NCBI RefSeq assembly: GCF_900044055.2
Contig: NZ_FCOX02000050.1
Span: 1-53,848 of the forward strand
Length of the DNA stretch: 53,848 bases
DNA from: Caballeronia calidae
Lineage (GTDB): Bacteria > Pseudomonadota > Gammaproteobacteria > Burkholderiales > Burkholderiaceae
Direction of reading: 5' to 3'
In this document: positions 1-6,547 of the stretch, piece by piece
Numbering within the stretch: position 1 is the stretch's first letter
Layout: each line of letters begins with the position of its first letter
Translations under genes and position numbers: made by a program
The notes under the pieces: generated by a model
Databases searched by the model: none
What the model was told of the DNA's origin: nothing
The model's input: the letters and a program-made list of their open reading frames with translations, nothing else

Positions 1-180
1 GTCGTCGGCTTCATCGCGGGCGTGACGGCGCCTCCGGGCAAGCGCATGGGCCACGCAGGCGCGCTGATCTCGGGCGGCGCGGACACGGCGGACGCCAAGC
101 TCGAAATCATGGACGCGTGCGGCATCAAGGTTACGAAGAACCCGTCGGAGATGGCCCGCCTGTTGAAGTCCGTGCTGTAA
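1..180 (+). CDS. sucD: Succinyl-CoA ligase alpha subunit (3' end only)
   Basis: Only the last 59 codons are in the window; the gene enters from the left edge. The subunit binds CoA and carries the phosphohistidine of the TCA-cycle step succinyl-CoA to succinate plus NTP. The visible part contains the GKRMGHAGALISGG motif; its His (codon at 52-54) is the expected phosphorylated histidine. The tail DACGIKVTKNPSEMARLLK is typical of the family C-terminus. A strong terminator follows at 244-278. sucC is presumably just outside the window. Confidence 0.95.
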   Translation, partial: VVGFIAGVTAPPGKRMGHAGALISGGADTADAKLEIMDACGIKVTKNPSEMARLLKSVL

Positions 181-243
181 GTGCATTCGGCAAAATACGC
201 GAGGGTTTGGTACTCTTACTGATTCCTTTCGTATAAACCGATG

Positions 244-278
244 AAAAGCGAGGGAGCGCTGCTTCCTCGCTTTTTTTG
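244..278 (+). terminator. Rho-independent terminator of sucCD
   Basis: AAAAGCGAGG (244-253) pairs with CCTCGCTTTT (265-274) around an 11-nt loop, followed by an uninterrupted run of seven T (271-277). It closes the suc operon and overlaps an in-frame ATG at 241, which argues against that ATG as the start of the next gene. Confidence 0.9.
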
Positions 279-288
279 TTTCTGCCAC

Positions 289-999
289 ATGCTCGAATTT
301 TTCTCGACGCTTCACTGGGGCGCGGTCGTTCAGATCATCGTCATCGACATTCTGCTCGGCGGCGACAACGCCGTCGTGATCGCGCTCGCCTGCCGCAATC
401 TGCCCGACCGGCAACGCACGCGCGGCATCGTGCTCGGCACGCTCGGGGCGATCATCCTGCGCGTCGTGCTGATCGCCTTCGCGGTGATGCTGCTCGACGT
501 CCCGTTCCTCAAGTTCCTTGGCGGCGTGCTGCTCCTGTGGATCGGCGTGAAGCTGATGCAGCCGGATCATGACGATCACCACATCGACGCATCGGACCGG
601 CTTCTGGCGGCGGTAAAGACGATCATCATCGCTGATGCCGTGATGAGCCTCGACAACGTGATCGCGATCGCCGGAGCCGCCGAGGCCGCCGATCCGCAGC
701 ATCGGCTCGCGCTGGTGATCTTCGGCCTGATCGTGAGCATTCCGCTCATCGTGTGGGGCAGCACGCTGGTGCTGAAGCTGCTCGACCGCTTTCCGGTGGT
801 GGTGCTGCTGGGTGCGGCGCTGCTCGGCTGGATCGCGGGCGGGCTCATCATCGACGATCCTTTCATCGACCGTTGGCCGTCGCTCAATACCGAGCTCGCG
901 GGTTATGCGGCGCGCGTCGGCGGTGCGATGTTCGTCGTGGCCATGGGCTGGCTGCTGAAGCGCCGCGCGCTTGCCGGCAACAATCGCGCGGCGGGTTGA
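289..999 (+). CDS. TerC/YjbE-family integral membrane protein
   Basis: A 236-residue polytopic membrane protein of the TerC superfamily, YjbE branch. Family members are linked to metal ion (often manganese) export and tellurite resistance, but the substrate here cannot be read from sequence. Two acidic family motifs sit inside hydrophobic segments: GGDNAVVIALA near the N-terminus and DAVMSLDNVIAIAGAA mid-protein. About seven hydrophobic stretches alternate with short charged loops. Start chosen at 289 (MLEFFSTLHWG) because the in-frame ATG at 241 lies in the upstream terminator stem; no strong ribosome binding site is seen. No yybP-ykoY-like manganese riboswitch was recognised in the short leader. 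Confidence 0.85.
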   Translation: MLEFFSTLHWGAVVQIIVIDILLGGDNAVVIALACRNLPDRQRTRGIVLGTLGAIILRVVLIAFAVMLLDVPFLKFLGGVLLLWIGVKLMQPDHDDHHIDASDRLLAAVKTIIIADAVMSLDNVIAIAGAAEAADPQHRLALVIFGLIVSIPLIVWGSTLVLKLLDRFPVVVLLGAALLGWIAGGLIIDDPFIDRWPSLNTELAGYAARVGGAMFVVAMGWLLKRRALAGNNRAAG

Positions 1000-1110
1000 A
1001 TTCTCCTAGGCCGTTCGGCTGACTGCCGCTCGTTTCTCTCCCTCAATACGATCGAAGCGTCCTGACCGCATTCGCGCGGAAGGGCGCTTTTCGTACTTTT
1101 GGGAGCAGCA

Positions 1111-1704
1111 ATGACGACGATGGTTTGTGGTTTGAACGTGCCGCGCGGGCGGCGCGTGCTGGTCTGGATGGGCCGCGCCAGAGAGGTGGCGGCGCGAGGC
1201 TTCACGCTGATCGAGCTGATGATCGTGCTCGCGATCGTCGGCGTGGTCGCGGCCTACGCGATCCCCGCGTATCAGGATTATCTGGCGCGCAGTCGCGTGG
1301 GCGAGGGCATGGCGCTCGCGGCATCGGCCCGGATCGCGGTGGCGGAGAACGCGGCGAGCGGGGCCGATCTCGCGGGCGGCTATGCGTCGCCGCCGGGCAC
1401 GCGCAATGTCGAGTCGATACACGTCGACAGCGACACGGGGCAGATCACGATTGCGTACTCGACGCGCGTCGCGCCCGCGGGCACGAACACGCTCGTGCTC
1501 GTGCCGTCGACGCCCGATAACGCCGATACACCGACCGCGCGCATCGCGCTCAGTCGCGGCGCGGTGCAGGCGGGATCGGTGACGTGGGAGTGCTTCGCGG
1601 GCGCGAAGGCGGCTTCATCGCTTCCCGCACCGGGCGCCGGTCCGATGCCTGCGCAAGCGCCGACACTGCCGGCCAATCTCGCCCCGCCGGAGTGCCGCGC
1701 GTAA
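1111..1704 (+). CDS. pilA: Type IV pilin (PilA-like)
   Basis: A 197-residue major-pilin-type protein. Prepilin peptidase should cut after Gly30 in REVAARG/FTLIELMIV, leaving N-terminal Phe and Glu at mature position 5, followed by a hydrophobic helix (IVLAIVGVVAAYAIPAYQDYLARSRV). Two cysteines near the C-terminus (VTWECF and PPECRA) fit the pilin D-region disulfide. The tail is rich in Pro and Ala. The 30-residue leader is longer than the usual 6-10 of type IVa pilins. The start at 1111 has GGGAG six bases upstream; a TTG at 1099 in frame was rejected. The next intact gene is a PglL-type ligase, so this pilin is a natural candidate O-glycosylation substrate (inference). Confidence 0.85.
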   Translation: MTTMVCGLNVPRGRRVLVWMGRAREVAARGFTLIELMIVLAIVGVVAAYAIPAYQDYLARSRVGEGMALAASARIAVAENAASGADLAGGYASPPGTRNVESIHVDSDTGQITIAYSTRVAPAGTNTLVLVPSTPDNADTPTARIALSRGAVQAGSVTWECFAGAKAASSLPAPGAGPMPAQAPTLPANLAPPECRA

Positions 1705-2802
1705 GCGGTGCGAAAGACCGGTAGGCATCGGGGAGGCGTGGCGGCAGGATTTACGGCGCCGCCGCGCCTTTATCGCGTCGGTTTTGCGTGAAAGCCGGCG
1801 ATTTCGTAGCAATTCCGACGGTTCACCGGACAGCCGGGGCAAAGTTTTGTATAGTGCGCCGGTTGGTGCGACACGCACGCTCGTGTCCGTATGCCCCACG
1901 TTACGGGGCATCGACTAGAGGGTTATTGAATCGGCCTCGGCCGGATCACCATGCCCCCACAGGCGGCCCCCTTGTGGGCCGCAATTTAGGCAGTAGACGT
2001 GCTGTTTGTGAGCACGGTTTCTTTTAGTGAAAGCGGGACCCGGAGTAGTTTGCCGGATACCGCATTGCATTGACCTGATTACCGTCAGGTCCCGCCCAGT
2101 CAGCGGCTTCATCTCCGCCGACAGGGCGGAATGATGTGTGCATTTCCTGCGCCACTAGGCGACGGAGTCGCTAGCCGATACGAGCGAAAGCTCGGTGTGT
2201 CATTGTTTTGCCTCACCTGCAGTCTGGGCGAGGAAGTGAACCTGCTGTGCGACCAGCAGTAGCCTAGGAAGACATGCGTCACTGGCAACGGTGGGGTGTG
2301 AAGCTCTTCTGACAACGTAGCCCCTGGACGTTTCGGGCAGACCGGTTCCGCGAGGAACGATCTGGAGACTCCCAGCAGCAAGGGGGTTGAGGAGCTAGGC
2401 TGGCTGATAAGGTTAACGTACGTGAACTGCTGATAAACCTCGTAAGCACTGAGGAGCCAAAGCTGCTTGAACATCGGGCTCTAACCAAAAGGTACGTGGC
2501 TGGTTAATCCGCTCAACCGTCGGATTACGTCGTCATCAAGCCACCGGGGAAGAGGCAGAACCTACGTCAGTCGTGTGACATGCCGGGAACGTGGTAAGCC
2601 TGTATGGTTGCCAGTGTTGTACTGCTGGCAGGCGAACCGTAAGGGACGCTGTTGATTGTGCAGGTATGGGAGGACGGAAAAAGCGAATGCTGGGCTGTAA
2701 TGGTTCGGATAGGGGCTGAGACATCGCCCCACGCGAAAGCGGGCAGACTTCCGTCTGGTCTACCGTCGTAAGACGGCTGACTACCCTCTGTAACTTGGTG
2801 AG

Positions 2803-2874
2803 GTACGGGCGCATGCGCTCGTACTGAGGTGTTTGATCGAGATATGGGTGCATGCGCCCATATTGAGGTGTTTG
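2803..2874 (+). repeat. Tandem pair of covarying hairpins in the intron
   Basis: Two units 39 bp apart, each a near-perfect hairpin followed by the identical 11-mer TGAGGTGTTTG (2825-2835 and 2864-2874). Hairpin 1 is 2803-2824 (arms begin and end GTAC), hairpin 2 is 2842-2863 (arms begin and end ATAT). Differences are compensatory in the outer stem (G-C to A-T and C-G to T-A), so pairing is kept. They lie near the start of domain IV, immediately before the reverse transcriptase fragment. A further 12-bp stem (2878-2889/2899-2910) follows. Confidence 0.7.
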
Positions 2875-3913
2875 TTGTTCCCCAGCGGGGTGTGTCTTCC
2901 CGCTGGGGAAGAGACCGGATCTGCGCTTTCCCACGCGCCGGATAACTGGTACGCCGTCGATTGGCGTCGGGTTGAACGGAACGTGAGAGGGATGCAGATC
3001 CGAATTGCGAAGGCGACGCGGGAAGGCGACTGGCGCAGGGTGAAAGCCTTGCAACGGATGCTTACCCGCACGAGAGATTCTGGAAAACGAGGTCAGGCCT
3101 TGGGTGGAAGCATTCCTTGCTGTACGAGGCTTGCAACTGTCCGAGGCGAAAACGCGGATCACCCACATTGATGAAGGCTTCGATTTCCTTGGGTGGAATT
3201 TCCGGAAGTACTCGGGGACACTGCTCATCAAGCCGAGCCGGAAGAATGTGCAGACGTTCTACCGAAAGGTGGCGGAAACGATCAGCGGTCACAAGACGGT
3301 GAAACAGGCGGAACTGATCCGCCTGCTGAACCCGATGTTACGGGGCTGGGCGCAGTATCACAGCCCGGTGATTGCCAAGCAGGCCTACAGCCGCATGGAG
3401 TCGCTGGTATTTTTCCGACTCTGGCGGTGGTCGAAGCGGCGGCATCCGAACAAGAACACCGATTGGGTGAAGCAAAAGTACTTTCACTCGACCGGTAGTC
3501 GAAATTGGGTGTTCGCTGTCCCGATAGTTCGGGACGATGGGAGTACGGGGTTGCTTGAGCTGTACCAACTCAGCGGTATGGAAATCAGGCGACACAAGAA
3601 GGTCAAGGGTGACTTCAATCCCTTTGATCCGCAGTGGGAGCAATACGGGGAGCAGTTGCGACAGATGCGCATGTGGGAATCAATGCGCTATCGCAAGCAA
3701 TGGGCTTCGCTGTATATGTCACAGAGCGGGATGTGTGCGCACTGTGGTAGTGCCCTGACGGAAGAGACTGGCTGGCACGATCATCATCTTGAATACCGGA
3801 TGCATGGCGGATCAGACGCTCTCTCCAACCGGGTTTTGCTTCATCCGGACTGCCACCGGCAGGTGCACGTTGGTAAACTTGTCGTAACTAAGCCGGCCCC
3901 GTCGTTGCAATGA
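2833..3913 (+). pseudogene. ltrA: Group II intron reverse transcriptase-maturase/HNH, core deleted
   Basis: Two pieces of one intron-encoded protein in different frames. The first (frame of 2833, to about 3069) has the RT N-terminal domain WYAVDWRRVERNVRGMQIRI and GDWRRVKALQRMLTR. The second is open from about 3071 (REILENEVRPWVEAFL) to the stop at 3911-3913. It carries the end of the RT domain (LSEAKTRITHIDEGFDFLGW), the thumb/maturase X domain (LLNPMLRGWAQYHSPV, WRWSKRRHPNKN) and an HNH endonuclease (CAHCG, HDHHLEYR, HPDCHRQVH). The palm motifs, including the YADD catalytic aspartates, are absent at a junction near 3066-3072, which also shifts frame. By comparison with intact relatives about 200 residues are missing (inference). 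The 2833 TTG is only where the frame opens; the native start is unknown. Confidence 0.85.
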
Positions 3914-3919
3914 CGGGGC
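3896..3919 (+). other. Domain IV hairpin downstream of the RT fragment
   Basis: GCCCCGTC (3896-3903) pairs perfectly with GACGGGGC (3912-3919) around an 8-nt loop. The stop codon of the HNH fragment (3911-3913) lies in the 3' arm. It precedes domain V by 24 nt and is best read as intron RNA structure rather than a terminator, since no T-run follows. Confidence 0.5.
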
Positions 3920-3943
3920 TTTGTATAAGCAATCTGTAGGCTC

Positions 3944-4023
3944 GAGCCGTATGCGGGGAAACTCGCACGTACGGTTCCTAGGGGGCTCCTCTTCCGCAAG
4001 GAGGGGGGGCTACCCTACCCGAC
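3944..4023 (+). ncRNA. Group II intron catalytic domains V and VI
   Basis: Domain V occupies 3944-3977: a 34-nt hairpin with the catalytic AGC (3945-3947), a GAAA tetraloop and the conserved bulge. Domain VI runs 3978-4023 with a GC-rich stem capped by a short pyrimidine-rich loop and a bulged A (4017, or less likely 4012) as lariat branch point. The terminal AC fits the 3' AY rule. No base of the catalytic core appears damaged. Confidence 0.9.
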
Positions 4024-4037
4024 GTTCCCAGTCCCTC

Positions 4038-5849
4038 ATGCCTTCCCAATACGCGCGTTTTCTCTGCTTTGCCGTTCTGTGTCTTGCGTTGACGATTCCT
4101 TTCGCAGTCGTCAACCACACGTATCCGATCCCGACTTTCTACGCCGAATACAGCGCGCTCGCGCTTTACCTCGCGCTCGGCGCGACGGTCGCGCTGCTCG
4201 TGCGGGTCTCCGAGCCGAGTGTGCCGTTCGCATCGCCGGTCGTCGCGCTGATGCCGCTCGCCTTCGGCGTGCTGCTCGTTGCGCAGACGGTTTTACTGCC
4301 CGTCGCGCAACCGTCGATGAACTGGCTGGGCGGCGCGTATCTGCTTGCGTCGTTCATCGCGGTGCATACGGGCTTCGGCCTCGTGCGCGCGGGGCTCGCG
4401 GAGAAAGCGCTGCGTATCGGTGCGGCTGCGCTGATGGTCGGCGGCCTGTTTGCGGTCTTCTGCCAGATCGTGCAACTGCTGCATCTCGAAGTGAAGTTCA
4501 CGCCGTTCGTGGTCGCGTACAACGTGATGATCGAGCGGCGTCCGTTCGGCAACATGGCGCAGGCGAATCACCTCGCGACCGTCATTGCGTTCGGACTCGC
4601 GGGCGCGCTGTATTTCGTGCAGACGCGGCGGTTGCCGGTCGTGTTGTGGCTGATTCTTTCGGCGGTGTATTCGCTCGGGCTTGCGCTCACGGTATCGCGC
4701 GGACCGTGGCTGCAGACGGCGGTGATCGTCGTCGCCGGATTCTGGATGGCATTCGTACTGGGGCGGCCGGTCGCGTCCGAAGGCTTCGACGGCCCGGGCC
4801 GGCGCGACGCGCGCGCGTGGATCGTCCCGATAGTGCTCGCGGTCATATTCTTCGCCGTGAACGCGGCGGTGCGCTGGGCGAATGTGCGCTACGACTTCGG
4901 TCTCGCGCAATCGGCGGCGGAGCGCATGCAGGACGCGAATCAGATCGCGCCGCGCCTCGCGCTCTGGAAATACGGCTGGACGATGTTCAAGACGCATCCG
5001 TTGCTGGGCGTCGGCTGGGGCGAGTTTCCGCGCTATCAGTTCGATCTCGTGCGTGATCTAGGCGGCGTCGAGATCGCGAACAACGCGCACGATATCTTCA
5101 TCGATCTGCTCGCGAAAACGGGCGCGCTCGGCGTGGCGATTCTGGTCGCGGGCGTCGTGTTCTGGCTGATCCGCGTGCTGCGCGCTCCGCAGACGCCGGC
5201 GCGCATTTTCGCGCTGTCGCTGCTCGGCGTGCTGATGATGCACGCGCTCGTCGAGTATCCGCAGCAGTACATGTTCTTCCTGATGCCGGCGATGCTCGTC
5301 ATCGGGCTTCTGGAGACGCGGCCGCTGCGGCTCGTCGCGCGGCCGCTGTCGTATGGCGCGTATGTCGTGCTCGTGGTTGGGGGGCTGGCGGCGCTGTATC
5401 CGGTTCTGCGTGACTACAACCGCGCCGAAGTGCTGTATTACGGCTCGCGGCCGGCGGAGCAGTATCGCGACGATCCGTCGTTCCTGTTCACGGCCTGGGG
5501 CGAGTATGGCGCGGCGACGCTGTTGCCGATCAACGCGCAGAACGTCGAAGAGAAGCTCGCCGCGCATCGGAAGGCGATCGCATTGTTGCCGGGCGAAACC
5601 GTGTTGCGCCGATATGCGGTGCTGCAGGCGCTCGCCGGGCAGCGCGCGGAAGCGCTCGATACGATGGCGCGTCTGAAGATCTTCGCGACGCAACTGCACG
5701 ACTGGCCGAAGCAGCTTGCGGCCGTCTACCAACTGGTCGATGAGGCAGGCAAGCCGCTGGCGTCGTTCAGGGCGGATCTGGTCAGGCTTTATGGAATGCC
5801 GGCGGAGAGTCAGGCGCCTTCCGCGGACGATGACGACGAGGAGGAGTGA
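4038..5849 (+). CDS. pglL: PglL/Wzy_C-type O-oligosaccharide ligase
   Basis: A 603-residue inner-membrane protein of the O-antigen ligase/Wzy superfamily. It has about a dozen hydrophobic segments, a periplasmic-loop Wzy_C signature (HPLLGVGWGEF then NNAHDIFIDLLAKTGALG, with the conserved His) and a C-terminal Wzy_C_2-like soluble domain from about residue 430. This architecture is that of PglL general protein O-glycosyltransferases, which move a lipid-linked oligosaccharide to periplasmic or pilin Ser/Thr. Start at 4038 (MPSQYARFLCF) lies 14 nt after the intron; the open frame continues upstream only through intron domains V/VI. No clear ribosome binding site precedes it. Unless the intron splices, the leader carries more than 2.1 kb of intron RNA. 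Pilin as substrate is inferred from adjacency. Confidence 0.85.
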   Translation: MPSQYARFLCFAVLCLALTIPFAVVNHTYPIPTFYAEYSALALYLALGATVALLVRVSEPSVPFASPVVALMPLAFGVLLVAQTVLLPVAQPSMNWLGGAYLLASFIAVHTGFGLVRAGLAEKALRIGAAALMVGGLFAVFCQIVQLLHLEVKFTPFVVAYNVMIERRPFGNMAQANHLATVIAFGLAGALYFVQTRRLPVVLWLILSAVYSLGLALTVSRGPWLQTAVIVVAGFWMAFVLGRPVASEGFDGPGRRDARAWIVPIVLAVIFFAVNAAVRWANVRYDFGLAQSAAERMQDANQIAPRLALWKYGWTMFKTHPLLGVGWGEFPRYQFDLVRDLGGVEIANNAHDIFIDLLAKTGALGVAILVAGVVFWLIRVLRAPQTPARIFALSLLGVLMMHALVEYPQQYMFFLMPAMLVIGLLETRPLRLVARPLSYGAYVVLVVGGLAALYPVLRDYNRAEVLYYGSRPAEQYRDDPSFLFTAWGEYGAATLLPINAQNVEEKLAAHRKAIALLPGETVLRRYAVLQALAGQRAEALDTMARLKIFATQLHDWPKQLAAVYQLVDEAGKPLASFRADLVRLYGMPAESQAPSADDDDEEE

Positions 5850-5861
5850 GGGTCGAGGTAA

Positions 5862-6359
5862 TCAGGGTGTCGGCGGCGCATGATCTTCCGCCACCCAATC
5901 CCCCGACTTCCCCCCATGCTTCTCCATGACCTTCACATTATTGATGGTCATCCCCCGATCCACCGCCTTGCACATATCGTAGATCGTCAGCAATCCGACC
6001 TGCACGGCGGTCAGCGCCTCCATCTCCACGCCGGTACGTCCGACCGTCTCCACGCGCACTTCGCAATGCACGCCCGGCAGTGCCTCGTCGATGGTGAAAT
6101 CCACCGCGACGCGCGTCAACGCCAGCGGATGACACAACGGAATCAGATCGGCCGTGCGTTTCGCGCCCTGAATAGCGGCGATGCGCGCGACGCCGAGCAC
6201 GTCGCCTTTCTTCGCGCGGCCGTCGCGAATAAGCGCGAGCGTGCCTTCGAGCATCGCGATCGAGCCGCGCGCCACGGCGATGCGCCGCGTTTCGTTCTTC
6301 GCGCCGACATCGACCATGTGCGCCTCACCGGCGGCATCGAAATGAGTGAGTCCGGACAT
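5862..6359 (-). CDS. moaC: Cyclic pyranopterin monophosphate synthase MoaC
   Basis: A 165-residue protein of normal MoaC length. MoaC converts the MoaA product (3',8-cyclo-dihydro-GTP) to cyclic pyranopterin monophosphate, early in molybdenum cofactor synthesis, in the cytoplasm. Visible signatures are LTHFDAAGEAHMVDVGAKNETRRIA at the N-terminus, the active-site region LIPLCHPLALTRV, VRVETVGRTGVEMEALTAV and YDMCKAVDRGM. The start at 6359 has GGAGA a few bases upstream on the minus strand; open frame further upstream has no family similarity. It is convergent with pglL and divergent from the protease gene; no other moa gene is in the window. Confidence 0.95.
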   Translation of the reverse strand: MSGLTHFDAAGEAHMVDVGAKNETRRIAVARGSIAMLEGTLALIRDGRAKKGDVLGVARIAAIQGAKRTADLIPLCHPLALTRVAVDFTIDEALPGVHCEVRVETVGRTGVEMEALTAVQVGLLTIYDMCKAVDRGMTINNVKVMEKHGGKSGDWVAEDHAPPTP

Positions 6360-6547
6360 AGCGTCTCCTTCGAATGGGCGCCTATCATACCAGCGTGAAT
6401 TCGCGCGTTTTTTCGCCAACGTCGCAGTGCGGTACAACCCACGGCCGCAACCCACCTCCGCAACGAGACGCCCCGCGCGCAACACTTGATACGATAAGCT
6501 CGTTTTAATTTTCGAGCCGACCATCGGCGCCGCGCCCGATTCGCGCC

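Larger units (their letters stand above)
1866..4023 (+). mobile_element. Group II intron with internally deleted ORF
   Basis: A 2158-nt structured element. The 5' end starts with GTGCG (1866-1870). Directly upstream, CGGTTG (1860-1865, IBS1) is complementary to CAACCG (2514-2519), displayed in the loop of a hairpin AATCCG/CGGATT (2506-2511/2521-2526), as expected for EBS1. Domain V is at 3944-3977 with the AGC triad, a GAAA tetraloop (3958-3961) and a normal-looking bulge. Domain VI follows and ends at GAC (4021-4023), with A4017 seven bases from the 3' end as likely branch point. Domain IV holds a broken reverse transcriptase/HNH gene. The ribozyme core looks intact. D1-D3 are longer than usual, so the left end is less certain than the right. 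Confidence 0.85.

Noticed and set aside
241..288. Upstream ATG for the TerC gene at 241
   Set aside because: It lies inside the sucCD terminator hairpin and adds 16 residues unrelated to the family; ATG 289 fits the TerC start.
1705..1800. Small genes in the pilA-intron spacer
   Set aside because: Short open frames here have no ribosome binding site and no recognisable product.
1705..1865. Class C (terminator-targeting) group II intron
   Set aside because: No terminator hairpin lies just upstream, and the encoded protein had an HNH endonuclease, which class C introns lack.
2136..2300. Alternative 5' ends of the intron at GTGTG motifs (2136, about 2193, about 2296)
   Set aside because: None is preceded by bases complementary to the EBS1-like loop CTCAACCGT at 2512-2520, whereas 1866 is.
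3921..4037. N-terminal extension of pglL through 3921-4037
   Set aside because: The extension is the translation of intron domains V and VI, not protein sequence; the family-like start is at 4038.
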